NCBI GenBank assembly: GCA_038216175.1
Contig: JBBQQG010000010.1
Span: 1 to 30,655 of the forward strand
Direction: 5' to 3'
Length of the DNA: 30,655 bases
DNA from: JBBQQG01 sp038216175
GTDB taxonomy: Bacteria > Patescibacteriota > Saccharimonadia > Saccharimonadales > OMJO01
Shown one piece after another: positions 21,750-30,655 of this stretch. The notes beneath the pieces were generated by a model that saw only the letters and a list, made by a program, of their open reading frames with translations, had not been told where the DNA came from and ran no database searches. Every line of letters begins with the position of its first letter. Position 1 is the first letter of the stretch. The translations under genes were made by a program, and so were the position numbers.

Positions 21750-24632
21750 ATGAAATTTAAGCATGGCACAAGAAGAAAACCTATTGAATACGAAAAGGAT
21801 CTAATAAATTATTGGAAGCAAAATAAAATATTCGAAAAGTCAGTTGATCAAAGACCAGTAGATAATTCTTACGTATTTTATGATGGTCCTCCTTTCATAA
21901 CCGGTGTGCCACATCACGGAACACTACTATCAAGTATCGTAAAAGACGCCGTACCAAGATATTGGACAATGAAAGGTAAGAGAGTCGAGCGTATATGGGG
22001 CTGGGATTGTCATGGTCTGCCAGCTGAAGTGTTTACTGAAAAAAAGCTAGATATAAAAGATAAGCGAGACGTCGGTACGAAGATAAGTTTAGAGGATTAT
22101 ATATTAACTTGCCGGGCAAATATGGTTCAGACAGGCAGCGAATGGGAAGATGTTATCGATAGAATAGGACGCTGGGTCAATTTCAAAGGCGCTTACAAAA
22201 CAATGGATAAAGATTATATGGAAAGCGTCTGGTGGGCTTTTAAAAAACTATACGACGATGGAAAAATTTACGAAGGTGAAAAAGTTCTACTCTATTGTAT
22301 AAGAGATGCTACACCGGTTTCAAAAGCTGAAGTTGCTATGGATAATTCTTATCAGGATGTAACTGATCCGTCGGTGTACGTTAAACTTAAGCTTAAAAAC
22401 AGTCAAACTTTTCTCTTGGCATGGACAACAACACCTTGGACATTACCGGCAAATACGGCCGCAGCCGTAAATAAAGATGTTGAGTATGTTGAAGTAAAAG
22501 TTAACGACCAAAATTATATATTAGCTAAAGATTTATTAGATGTAGTATTAACTGATGAAAAACACAACGTTGTACCTTATACAATTATCAGAAATTACAG
22601 AGGTGCCGATTTAATAGGTAGGGAATACGAGCCCCTTTTTGAAGATCGTGGTAAAAATGCACACAAGATTTGGGATGCCCCATATGTAAATACCGAAGAA
22701 GGTACGGGTATTGTTCATATAGCTCCTGCTTACGGAGAAGAAGATTATATTTTAGCTAAACAACAGACAATACCTCTTATATCAGTAATCGATGATAACG
22801 GCTTTTATATATCAGGTGAATGGAAAGGCCAGCAGGTGTGGGATATAAATAAACAGATTGCTAAAACTCTGTATGAAAGAGGAGTAGTTTGGAAAATTGA
22901 CTACATCACACATAGTTATCCTCATTGCCACAGATGTGGTACTAAACTTATGTACCGGGCGCACCCTAGTTGGTTTATGGATATAGAAGGCCAAAGACAA
23001 TCAATGCTAGAGAAAAACAGTGATATAGAATGGTTTCCACCTCATATAAAAGAGGGGCGGTTTGCCAATACAGTATTATCTGCTCCAGATTGGAATCTCA
23101 GTCGGGATCGTTTTTGGGCAACAGCTATGCCTGTGTGGAAAGGTACTGATAATGAAGGTAAAGAATACATAAAAGTAGTTGGCAGTTATAAGGAGTTAAA
23201 AGAGTTATCTGGGGTCGAATTAGATGACTATCACCGACCATGGGTAGATGATGTAACATTTACTATAGATGGCGTCAAATACACCAGAATTGATAAAGTA
23301 TTGGATTGCTGGTTCGAGTCTGGTTCGATGCCATTCGCACAGTTTCATTACCCATTTGAAAATGTCCAAAAATTTGAAGATAATTTTCCTGGCGATTTTA
23401 TTTCAGAGTACGTTGGTCAAGTTAGAGCGTGGTTTTACTATCTCCATGCTGTCAGTATCGGAATTTTTGGCGAAAAATCTTTTAAAAATGTAATCGTTAC
23501 AGGAACCCTGGCTGGAAACGACGGGCGTAAGATGAGCAAGAGTTTTGGTAATTACACTGATCCCAATATCCTTATGGACGAGTATAGTGCTGATTCGTTG
23601 AGATATTTGTTGCTATCGTCTCCAGTTCTAAGCGGTGAAGATTTTTCACTAACTGATAAAGAAGTTGCGGATGTCAATCGTAAATTATCCATGATATGGA
23701 ACATGTATGACTTTTTTACGATGTATGCCGAAGTTGATGGCTGGCAATGGGACGGCGAATTAAACGATCCATCATCAGATTGTGACAATGTTCTTGATCA
23801 ATGGATATTATCCCGGGTACATAAGCTAACTAAACACATTGACGAAAACATGCAGAAGTATGATATTCCAAACGCCCTCGAAGACGTTCTACCGTTTCTA
23901 GACGACGCATCTAACTGGTACGTTCGACGTAGCAGAAAAAGATTCTGGAAATCAGATAACGATAAAGATAAAAATATGGCATATAGGACACTTCACTATA
24001 TCCTTGTTCAATTAGCGGTAGTATTATCTCCGTTTACTCCATTTTTAAGTGAAGAACTGTTTTTTAATTTAACAGATCATAAAATGTCAGATTCAGTTCA
24101 TTTGCTCGATTGGCCCGATGTAGGGCACATTAACGAGATGGTCTTAGATCAAATGTCAAAAGCCCGTGCTTATATTTCAGAAGGTTTGTATTTAAGAGCT
24201 CAAGCTGGTATTAAAGTGCGTCAACCTCTACAAAAAGTAAACGTCCCAGAATTACCCGACGAATATATAGACATAATCTCTGAAGAGTTAAACGTTAAAA
24301 AAATCGAATGGTTTAAAGCAAAAGATTCTTCCAAAGAGTCCGTGATTTTAGATACTAAAATTACTCCCGAGCTTCGACGAGAAGGCTTAATCAGGGAAGT
24401 CATTAGATTAATTCAAAAAGCTCGAAAAGATGCTGATCTTCATGTTGATGACCGCATAGAAATAAGTTTATTAACAGATGATAAAGTTCTAAAAAAAGCA
24501 ATTGAAGAGTATCAGGATATTTTAAAGGCAGAAACTCTAACAGTTGCAATACATGATTCTTTGGAAGGAAATAGCATCTTGTCTGTAATCGATGGTATTC
24601 AACTTTCTATTGTAATATCTAAAAAGCGCTAA
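21750..24632 (+). CDS. ileS: Isoleucyl-tRNA synthetase (type 2, eukaryote-like)
   Basis: This 960-aa class I synthetase charges tRNA-Ile. The N-terminal YDGPPFITGVPHHGTLL (44-60) holds the HIGH-equivalent as HHGT (55-58); IleRS normally has HYGH or HIGH here, so the second His is replaced by Thr. WGWDCHGLPAE follows. The CP1 editing domain has TTPWTLPANTA. A zinc-type CHRCG is near 392-396. KMSKS is exact (594-598). The Trp/anticodon-binding C-terminal region is complete. The overall pattern is that of type 2 IleRS, generally mupirocin-resistant. Start ATG 21750 has AGGAG about ten nt upstream. It is controlled by the T-box leader. Confidence 0.95.
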   Translation: MKFKHGTRRKPIEYEKDLINYWKQNKIFEKSVDQRPVDNSYVFYDGPPFITGVPHHGTLLSSIVKDAVPRYWTMKGKRVERIWGWDCHGLPAEVFTEKKLDIKDKRDVGTKISLEDYILTCRANMVQTGSEWEDVIDRIGRWVNFKGAYKTMDKDYMESVWWAFKKLYDDGKIYEGEKVLLYCIRDATPVSKAEVAMDNSYQDVTDPSVYVKLKLKNSQTFLLAWTTTPWTLPANTAAAVNKDVEYVEVKVNDQNYILAKDLLDVVLTDEKHNVVPYTIIRNYRGADLIGREYEPLFEDRGKNAHKIWDAPYVNTEEGTGIVHIAPAYGEEDYILAKQQTIPLISVIDDNGFYISGEWKGQQVWDINKQIAKTLYERGVVWKIDYITHSYPHCHRCGTKLMYRAHPSWFMDIEGQRQSMLEKNSDIEWFPPHIKEGRFANTVLSAPDWNLSRDRFWATAMPVWKGTDNEGKEYIKVVGSYKELKELSGVELDDYHRPWVDDVTFTIDGVKYTRIDKVLDCWFESGSMPFAQFHYPFENVQKFEDNFPGDFISEYVGQVRAWFYYLHAVSIGIFGEKSFKNVIVTGTLAGNDGRKMSKSFGNYTDPNILMDEYSADSLRYLLLSSPVLSGEDFSLTDKEVADVNRKLSMIWNMYDFFTMYAEVDGWQWDGELNDPSSDCDNVLDQWILSRVHKLTKHIDENMQKYDIPNALEDVLPFLDDASNWYVRRSRKRFWKSDNDKDKNMAYRTLHYILVQLAVVLSPFTPFLSEELFFNLTDHKMSDSVHLLDWPDVGHINEMVLDQMSKARAYISEGLYLRAQAGIKVRQPLQKVNVPELPDEYIDIISEELNVKKIEWFKAKDSSKESVILDTKITPELRREGLIREVIRLIQKARKDADLHVDDRIEISLLTDDKVLKKAIEEYQDILKAETLTVAIHDSLEGNSILSVIDGIQLSIVISKKR

Positions 24633-24638
24633 CTCTTC

Positions 24639-24667
24639 TTTACAAAACCATCTGTCCCTGTTAGAAT
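24639..24667 (+). promoter_or_regulatory. Promoter of rplU
   Basis: TTTACA at 24639-24644, a 17-bp spacer, and TAGAAT at 24662-24667. Predicted start near 24674, 34 nt before ATG 24708. Confidence 0.7.
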
Positions 24668-24707
24668 AATACTAATAATTTACTTGGAAAAGGTTAAACA
24701 ATTAGTA

Positions 24708-25016
24708 ATGATAAAAGCAGTTATTAGTACAGGTGCAAAACAGTATTTAGTTTCCGAAGGCGATGAAATTGACGTCGAATTATTGAACACAACAGATAAG
24801 AAAGTAATTTTTGACGCGTTACTAGTAATCGATGGAAACAAGACTTCGGTTGGAAATCCACTAGTTAGCAGTATTAAAGTGTCGGCAGATGTTATCGAAA
24901 TTGATTCTATGGCAGAAAAAGTACTCTCGATAAGATATAAATCTAAAAAAAGAGTGCACAAAATTCGTGGTCACCGTCAACATCATGCCAAGATAAAGAT
25001 AAATAAAATTGCATAG
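24708..25016 (+). CDS. rplU: Ribosomal protein bL21
   Basis: This 102-aa protein of the 50S subunit has the N-terminal IKAVISTGAKQYLV pattern (family: AIIETGGKQYKV), a central beta region, and the conserved C-terminal KKRVHKIRGHRQHHAKIKI, here about residues 80-98, which binds 23S rRNA. ATG 24708 matches the family start; an upstream TTG at 24684 would add eight atypical residues. AAAAGG lies about 14 nt upstream, a poor Shine-Dalgarno. rpmA (bL27), usually the next gene, is not found here. Confidence 0.93.
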   Translation: MIKAVISTGAKQYLVSEGDEIDVELLNTTDKKVIFDALLVIDGNKTSVGNPLVSSIKVSADVIEIDSMAEKVLSIRYKSKKRVHKIRGHRQHHAKIKINKIA

Positions 25017-25301
25017 ATAATTATAAATTTTTCAATTTTAATGTTTTGCTGTGGATAACTTTGGAAGACTTTTTATATTTTATTACGCTTCATAGTAAGT
25101 ATTACAATGATCTATCTATACATTTTAAAGGGTAAATTTACATTAATTAGTTGTTGAACACTATTAGTATTCAAATAATAATTATTATTACAACAATACT
25201 AGTGCATAAATATTTATAAATATAACCATTTAATCTAATAATTTTAATCTTAAATTATATCGATTTATATCTTGAGCTAAAGTGAATGACTGGGCATACT
25301 A
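25017..25301 (+). other. AT-rich gap with a large palindrome and one DnaA-box-like site
   Basis: No gene or RNA is recognised. A perfect 16-bp palindrome AATAATAATTATTATT (25174-25189) is nested inside TAGTATT (25165-25171) / AATACTA (25195-25201). TGTGGATAA at 25050-25058 is an exact DnaA-box complement, but it is single. The gap separates the ribosomal protein gene from the giant surface protein gene and probably holds the latter's control sites. Confidence 0.6.
25272..25300 (+). promoter_or_regulatory. Candidate promoter of the giant surface protein gene
   Basis: TTGAGC at 25272-25277, a 17-bp spacer, and CATACT at 25295-25300. If used, transcription would start near 25307, after the first ATG (25302), and translation would begin at the in-frame ATG 25359. 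Confidence 0.4.
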
Positions 25302-28300
25302 ATGTCTGGATCTGTCAAAAGCCAAAACAGACAAGATCAAAACAATCACACAAAACTCATGATAAAAGCCAAAACAACAGGGCAAACTGGCCTTAAGTCA
25401 GTTAATTTGCTTAGCATAATTAGTGCTAGCGTACTTATATTGCTATCTCTGTTCAGTGTTATCCAAAACCCCGTTTTAGCAGCAACCGCATCAACGCTCA
25501 ATTTCCAAGCAAGATTATTACAAGCATCAGGTGCACTCGTCCCTGATGGAACCTACAATATCGAATTTAAACTCTACAATAGCAGTACCGTTGTACCGAC
25601 TCCAGATCAGGGAGCTTGTACTCGCAATGGAGGCACTGCTGAGGCAACTTGTCTTTGGACCGAAACTAGAACGGGCGGCAATAAAGTTACAGTAACAAAT
25701 GGCTACTTCAGTGCTAACTTAGGATCAGTAACTGGGTTTGGTTCGATCAACTGGGATCAAGATCTATGGCTGACTATGAATATTGGTGGAACAGGTACAG
25801 CTAGCTGGGATGGTGAAATGACACCTAGGATAAAATTAACAGCTGTACCATACGCTTTTAGGGCTGCTCAGCTTGCCAAATTAACTGGCGGTAATACATC
25901 AACTTTAGACTTTGCTACTCAAACTGGTGCCAGGAGCCTACTGTTACCCGATGAATCGGGTACAATTTGTACAAACGCTAGTGGTGGTGCTTGCTCGGCA
26001 CTTGGTTTCTATATCCAAAATCAAGGGGCGGGTCAGCAGTCTTCGTCTGGATTTTGGATAAGCGGCACCGGTAGGGCCGATACCTCATTTACTACGCCAC
26101 TACTTGATACAGCTAGTGGGGTGCCGTTAAATATTGGCACAAATAATGCTACAGTTATTAACCTTAATCAAAATACCTCTATAGCTTCTGGTAAAACCTT
26201 AACTGTACTGGGAACTGGAGCTACTACTCTTGGAGGTAGTCTATCTGTCATTGGAACCACATCTTATCTTAAAGGAGCGGACTACTCTGCTACTGGCACC
26301 ACTAACGATGTTGCATTCGGAGTTGGTTCACTGATTCGTCTGACAGGCGGTAGTGCCCAAACAATTACTGGAATCGCTTCTGGCTCGGATGGACGGGTGT
26401 TAACTTTAGTAAATTCTGCAGCTCAAGCTGCAATACTATCTAATAATAGCGTTAGCAGTGCTGCGGCTAATCGAATTATTACAGGAACCGGATCTGATTT
26501 AACTCTACCTGCTGGCGGTTCTGTCCAATTAACTTATGATTCAGTAGCGCTACTTTGGCGTGTTATTGGCAGCGTAGCTACAGCTGGTGGCTATGCCAAC
26601 CAAGCTCTTTCAAATTTAAGTAGTGTCGCGGTTAACACAGCGCTACTACCGAACGCTGACAATACTATTAACCTAGGTTCACTGGCAAATAGTTGGGCTA
26701 CACTTTATGCTGATACTTCAGTATTAACCCCTGCTGTTGATACAGCTGCTGCTGGCACACTTGGCGTTGGCAATGGTACAGCAACAACTGTCAGCATATG
26801 CAACTCAGCAAATTGCGGAACTTTAAACATCGGTACGTTTTCAACTGCTAATACAATTACCATAGGAAATATTACTGGTGCTTCTGTATTAAATGAATTA
26901 GTCGGTACTGGCAACTTCAGCTTAAACGGTGTTGGCGCATCAACATATACGTTAGGTGCAGCAACTACAACTGGTACCTTTACAGTTGGTGGAACGTCAC
27001 AAACTGGGACTATAACGGTTGGCCAATCTACTGACAATAATACGATTTCGATCGGCAGTGCCGCGACAGCTAATACTAAAACCCAAACAATTAATATAGG
27101 TGCTGGAAGTCCAGCAGGAACCGGTAAAGCGCTTGTCACTATTGGAAATACCAATGCAGCTTCAAATGTTACTTTGCAGGCAGGAACGGGCGGTATCACA
27201 TTCGGCTCCGGTGCAGGGCAAGGACTGTTTACCAATAACGGCGCAACTGTTAATACCGCACTTGTCAAAGGTGACTACCCAACTGGCGGAGCTATTGATA
27301 CTGCGGCGAACTCAGTCGATAAGTATACATATATAAGTATCGCCCAAACAACCGATAGCCAAACTATCACAGTTCCGACTCCTACTGCTAATACAACTTA
27401 TGGACGCATCATATATATAAGCAACATTGGAACATCTAGCTTTAGTCTGCTAACCAGCACAATCAACCCAGGCGACACAGCAACACTTGTTTGGGCAAAC
27501 ACAAACGGCGCAGCGAGTTGGACATTTGGCGGAGCAGATGGAAGTGGCATCTTAAATCAAAATTCAGCTGATCAATCGGCTAATTTCCGAATTTCAGGTA
27601 CCGGCAGGGCAAATACTAGTTTTGTTTCTCCTTTATTTGACTCTATTACTGGAGTATTAGGTATAGGCACCTTAACAGCTACAGGTGTCAATATTGGAAA
27701 TGTTGCAAATACAGCAAGTATTGCTCTCCAGGGGACAGCCGCTGCTACATATAGTATTGGAAATACCAACGGCACGGGCACTATTACTCTAGGAAAATCA
27801 ACAGCTGGCCAAACTATAAATATAGGTGCAGCTACAGTATCTGCTGGGAACACTCAAAATATTCATATTGGTGATTCTGCAACTGGGGCTGGAGCAACAG
27901 ATGTGATTAGTATTGGTAATACAAATGCTGCCAGTTCGCTATTACTGCAGTCGGGTACCGGAAATGTTGCATTACAATCTGGTTTTGGTAGTACGACTAT
28001 TGCAAACACAAGCCTAGCAAGTGTTGCTGGAAATGGAACGGCAAGTGCAAATGTGCTTACAGTCACAGGAGCTACAGGTCAAGTTACGACTGGATCAACT
28101 GGGCAAACTGCTGGAATAGGATCGGCGATTTCATTAACTACTGGAGCTGGTGGAGCTTCTACAGATAGCGGAAGCACCGGTGCTAACGTCGGAGGAGCAG
28201 GCGGCGCCTTTGCACTGCAAGGTGGAGCTGGTGGAGCTGTTTCAAGTACACAGACAAATGCAGCTGGTGGCAATGGATCATCTATATCTATTATAAGTGG

Positions 28301-30655
28301 AATTGGCGGAAATGCAGGTGGAACAACTGCAAATATTAACAAGGGTGGTAACGGTGGTAATATAAATATAACTGCAAATAACGGTGGTGGAACACTGTCT
28401 TCAAGTTCATCTGCAGGCGGTGCAAATGGTGGCGACGGCGGATCAATAAATATAACAGCCGGCTCTGGTGGTACAACGCCAAATGCCGGTTTTGGCGTTG
28501 GCGCTGGTGGAAATATTAGCTTGACAGCTGGAAACGCCAATGTTTTAGATTACGGCGGATCTATAAGTTTGGCTAGTGGTACATCTGCCGGCGGAAGTTT
28601 GACTGGTGCTGCCCTAACTTTTAGCCAAGCAAATGTTGTTACAGGATCAAGTAATATTACGCTTCAATCTGGTAACTCTAATAATGCAAGCTACGCGGGA
28701 GGAGATTTAACTCTTAAAGCTGGTTCGGCAACAGCAGGGGCAAATGGCGGTAATTTATTTATAGATGCAGGATCAAAGACCGGTGGAGGCACAGTTGGTA
28801 CGATTAAGATTGGTACTAGCAATGTCGGAAGCTCGATTCAAATTGGAAATACATCAAACAACTTAACCCAGAGTATAAATATCGGTAATCTTAACACGTC
28901 TGGTACTACCAATGTGCTTATCGGTACAGGAGCGTCTGCGACAGGCGGGACAACAACACTTCAGTCAAAGGGAACCTTAAGTCTTGGTTTTGGTGTTTCA
29001 CCACAAATTGACGTAAATGCAGCCGGTAGCGGCACATTAAATCTATATACGTCAGGTGCCTCAAAGACTATCAATATTGGCTCAGTCGGTTCGACCAACG
29101 CGGCGACGACACTACATGTTGCAGACACAAGCGATGCGACAAGCATTCAGTCAGTCTCTATAGGGTCAAATGCCAATACTGACAACACAACAACACTGCA
29201 GGGTGGATCAGCTGGAGTAGTAATTAAGACCGGAACTACAAACAGCACAACTGCACTTCAAGTCGAAAATAGTACAAATCAGACAATCTTAAGTGTCGGT
29301 ACGATTCCTACCGTAAACCTAATTACAAACGGAAACTTCGAAGACGGCATTTCACCACCTACTGGCTGGACTGCCAAGGGTAGTGCATCAATTACATCAT
29401 CAACTACCCAAGCATACCTCGGTAAGTACTCTATGGCTGTTACGACAACAGCAGTAGCAAACGATGGGGCAACCTATACACAAGGCTTAACGAATGGTTC
29501 AACGTATACCGTGGTCGCATATTTTCGTATAAATACTGGAACATTCAATAAGCTAAGAATCGGGCACGTCGATAGCGGTTCAGATGTAGACTGTATTGTA
29601 TCGTTATCAGGGGTTGTTACAGACCAAGTAGTTAGTGCCAGTGGTTGGACTAGTGAGACCTGTAGTTTTGTGGCTGCCACAACCACAGCCATTTACATCA
29701 AACAATCTGATGCAGTTGCTCGTACCTTTTTTATAGATAACGTTTCAATGCAGTTAAATGGAACCGGGACACATACAGCAGCTTCAGGAACTATAAACTT
29801 AAACGCCGAGATTACTTCGCCACTAATCGTGCAGCCTCTAGAAGATTCAGTAACTGCCGTACATGTATTAACGTCGAGCGGATATAACTTACTAAACATT
29901 GATACTTTGAATCAAACTACAACAGCGAGTAGCAGCATTGGTGTTGCTTTTAGTGCTATTAGTTATGGAGCAGGAAATGGAGCTCAAGGTACAACCCTTA
30001 CTACTGGTAACTATGGTTTAGTTGGGATAGGTTTCATTCATGGTGGAGGAGTTCAAGGTACTGGTAGTGATGGGCCAGGCGTATTTGGATCATCAATCTC
30101 TGTAAGCTCAGGGTTGTTCCAAACCGCTAACACAACAAATACCAACGCAAATGCCACACTAGTCACTCGGCTTAATACAGCTCAGACAGCTGATCTTTTC
30201 CAAGCACAGGATACCGGCAACAATGCACTCTTTGGAATAACCAACGCTGGCAATACTTACTTTGGTAATGCAGCTGATCACACGATATCTGTTAACCAAT
30301 CTGTTGCTAGTACTGCCGGACATGCTTTAACTATAAGCGCCGGAGCATCAGGCGGCACAGCTGGAGGTACTGGCGGTGCTATCAGTATAAACGGAGGAGT
30401 GGCTTCTGCTGGTAATAACAACGGTGGTACTGCATCAGTTAGTGGCGGTACAGCAAACGGTACCGGTATAGGTGGTGCAGTAACTCTCCAAGGCGGTGCA
30501 GCGTCTGCAACTGCCGGCTCTAACTCTGGAGCCATCAGCTTGCTATCTCAAAACGGTGTAAACAATGCTGCTGGTACTGGTGGTAATGCTGGACTAGTAT
30601 CTATCACAGCTGGTAATGCTGGTAATGCAACAGGTGGTACTAACACAGGTGGTAC
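25302..30655 (+). CDS. Giant secreted beta-repeat surface protein (putative adhesin), 3' end beyond window
   Basis: One frame stays open for 1784 codons to the window edge. A basic N-terminus and hydrophobic segment (about 34-54) ending PVLAA look like a signal peptide. Residues about 65-190 form a domain beginning STLNFQARLL and ending VPYAFRAAQLAKL, a head type I recall from large CPR exported proteins. Two related modules, SGTGRADTSF (from 254) and SGTGRANTSF (from 765), are 511 residues apart. Many short strands of the form IxIGNTN and TLQxG suggest a beta-solenoid or fibre. Gly-rich GGxGG blocks lie at about 945-1170 and after 1670. Residues about 1338-1487 (LITNGNFEDG ... FFIDNVSMQL) resemble a CBM4/9-like carbohydrate-binding module. 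ATG 25302 is the first possible start and 25359 the alternative; neither has a Shine-Dalgarno. A likely role is attachment to a host or surface, by inference. Confidence 0.85.
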   Translation, partial: MSGSVKSQNRQDQNNHTKLMIKAKTTGQTGLKSVNLLSIISASVLILLSLFSVIQNPVLAATASTLNFQARLLQASGALVPDGTYNIEFKLYNSSTVVPTPDQGACTRNGGTAEATCLWTETRTGGNKVTVTNGYFSANLGSVTGFGSINWDQDLWLTMNIGGTGTASWDGEMTPRIKLTAVPYAFRAAQLAKLTGGNTSTLDFATQTGARSLLLPDESGTICTNASGGACSALGFYIQNQGAGQQSSSGFWISGTGRADTSFTTPLLDTASGVPLNIGTNNATVINLNQNTSIASGKTLTVLGTGATTLGGSLSVIGTTSYLKGADYSATGTTNDVAFGVGSLIRLTGGSAQTITGIASGSDGRVLTLVNSAAQAAILSNNSVSSAAANRIITGTGSDLTLPAGGSVQLTYDSVALLWRVIGSVATAGGYANQALSNLSSVAVNTALLPNADNTINLGSLANSWATLYADTSVLTPAVDTAAAGTLGVGNGTATTVSICNSANCGTLNIGTFSTANTITIGNITGASVLNELVGTGNFSLNGVGASTYTLGAATTTGTFTVGGTSQTGTITVGQSTDNNTISIGSAATANTKTQTINIGAGSPAGTGKALVTIGNTNAASNVTLQAGTGGITFGSGAGQGLFTNNGATVNTALVKGDYPTGGAIDTAANSVDKYTYISIAQTTDSQTITVPTPTANTTYGRIIYISNIGTSSFSLLTSTINPGDTATLVWANTNGAASWTFGGADGSGILNQNSADQSANFRISGTGRANTSFVSPLFDSITGVLGIGTLTATGVNIGNVANTASIALQGTAAATYSIGNTNGTGTITLGKSTAGQTINIGAATVSAGNTQNIHIGDSATGAGATDVISIGNTNAASSLLLQSGTGNVALQSGFGSTTIANTSLASVAGNGTASANVLTVTGATGQVTTGSTGQTAGIGSAISLTTGAGGASTDSGSTGANVGGAGGAFALQGGAGGAVSSTQTNAAGGNGSSISIISGIGGNAGGTTANINKGGNGGNINITANNGGGTLSSSSSAGGANGGDGGSINITAGSGGTTPNAGFGVGAGGNISLTAGNANVLDYGGSISLASGTSAGGSLTGAALTFSQANVVTGSSNITLQSGNSNNASYAGGDLTLKAGSATAGANGGNLFIDAGSKTGGGTVGTIKIGTSNVGSSIQIGNTSNNLTQSINIGNLNTSGTTNVLIGTGASATGGTTTLQSKGTLSLGFGVSPQIDVNAAGSGTLNLYTSGASKTINIGSVGSTNAATTLHVADTSDATSIQSVSIGSNANTDNTTTLQGGSAGVVIKTGTTNSTTALQVENSTNQTILSVGTIPTVNLITNGNFEDGISPPTGWTAKGSASITSSTTQAYLGKYSMAVTTTAVANDGATYTQGLTNGSTYTVVAYFRINTGTFNKLRIGHVDSGSDVDCIVSLSGVVTDQVVSASGWTSETCSFVAATTTAIYIKQSDAVARTFFIDNVSMQLNGTGTHTAASGTINLNAEITSPLIVQPLEDSVTAVHVLTSSGYNLLNIDTLNQTTTASSSIGVAFSAISYGAGNGAQGTTLTTGNYGLVGIGFIHGGGVQGTGSDGPGVFGSSISVSSGLFQTANTTNTNANATLVTRLNTAQTADLFQAQDTGNNALFGITNAGNTYFGNAADHTISVNQSVASTAGHALTISAGASGGTAGGTGGAISINGGVASAGNNNGGTASVSGGTANGTGIGGAVTLQGGAASATAGSNSGAISLLSQNGVNNAAGTGGNAGLVSITAGNAGNATGGTNTGG

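Noticed and set aside
25050..25058. Chromosome origin
   Set aside because: Only one DnaA-box match, and no dnaA, dnaN or box cluster nearby.
26705..30535. Many minus-strand open frames with Pro/Val/Ala-rich products
   Set aside because: They are complements of the Thr/Ala/Gly-rich codons of the giant protein, whose plus frame is open throughout.
1..30655. UGA recoded as glycine (as in Gracilibacteria and Absconditabacteria)
   Set aside because: ftsA ends at TGA in the right place and conserved genes are complete without in-frame TGA.
1..30655. CRISPR array, insertion sequence, prophage or tRNA gene
   Set aside because: No regularly spaced direct repeats, transposase or integrase genes or tRNA cloverleafs were seen; the only repeats are protein-coding ones in the giant gene.

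Overview
The window looks like a chromosomal segment of a Candidatus Saccharibacteria (TM7) or closely related Patescibacteria/CPR genome. This rests on compact AT-rich DNA, short versions of housekeeping proteins, a group I intron inside 23S rRNA, a vitamin B12-dependent ribonucleotide reductase next to nrdR and ftsAZ, small CPR-type proteins (KGG repeat, DUF5663-like) and a giant Thr/Ala/Gly-rich secreted surface protein. UGA is used as a stop (ftsA ends in TGA), so the UGA=Gly code of Gracilibacteria and Absconditabacteria does not apply. The taxonomic call is inference from gene content, not from a search.

Layout. Positions 1-1240: the 3' end of 23S rRNA, split by a 529-nt group I intron at the peptidyl-transferase-centre site equivalent to E. 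coli 2593, then 5S rRNA and a strong terminator. 1297-4202: accessory genes, namely a membrane-anchored GH26-like protein that seems to lack catalytic residues, a KGG stress-type protein behind a promoter-terminator leader, and on the minus strand a ROK sugar kinase with an overlapping HExxH/zinc-ribbon protein. 4241-8989: rpsA and infB, an unknown 455-aa tail-anchored protein, and a DUF5663-like gene. 8986-12467 (minus): the classic priA-def-fmt cluster, divergent from a small winged-helix regulator. 12853-17581: rpsU-yqeY-adk-map, then ftsA and ftsZ. 17796-21526: nrdR, nrdJ and a cysteine-free thioredoxin-fold protein. 21574-24632: a T-box leader and ileS. 24639-25016: rplU alone. 25302 to the end: at least 1784 codons of a secreted beta-repeat protein that runs off the window.

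Most genes serve translation (rRNA, S1, IF-2, S21, L21, IleRS, Fmt, Def, Map), cell division (FtsA, FtsZ) or nucleotide metabolism (Adk, NrdR, NrdJ). Def, Fmt and Map together cover formylation of initiator Met-tRNA and removal of formyl and methionine from new proteins.

Two initiation styles are visible. Genes with a clear Shine-Dalgarno (rpsA, infB, KGG gene, ftsZ, nrdR, ileS) sit well downstream of their promoters or inside operons. Several others (priA, def, rpsU, ftsA, and nearly the 455-aa gene and the GH26-like gene) have a -10 hexamer about 6-12 nt before the start codon and no Shine-Dalgarno, which predicts leaderless or nearly leaderless mRNAs. The least explained items are the giant surface protein, the degenerate GH26-like protein, the T-box with a very short Stem I, and the structured nrdR-nrdJ spacer.
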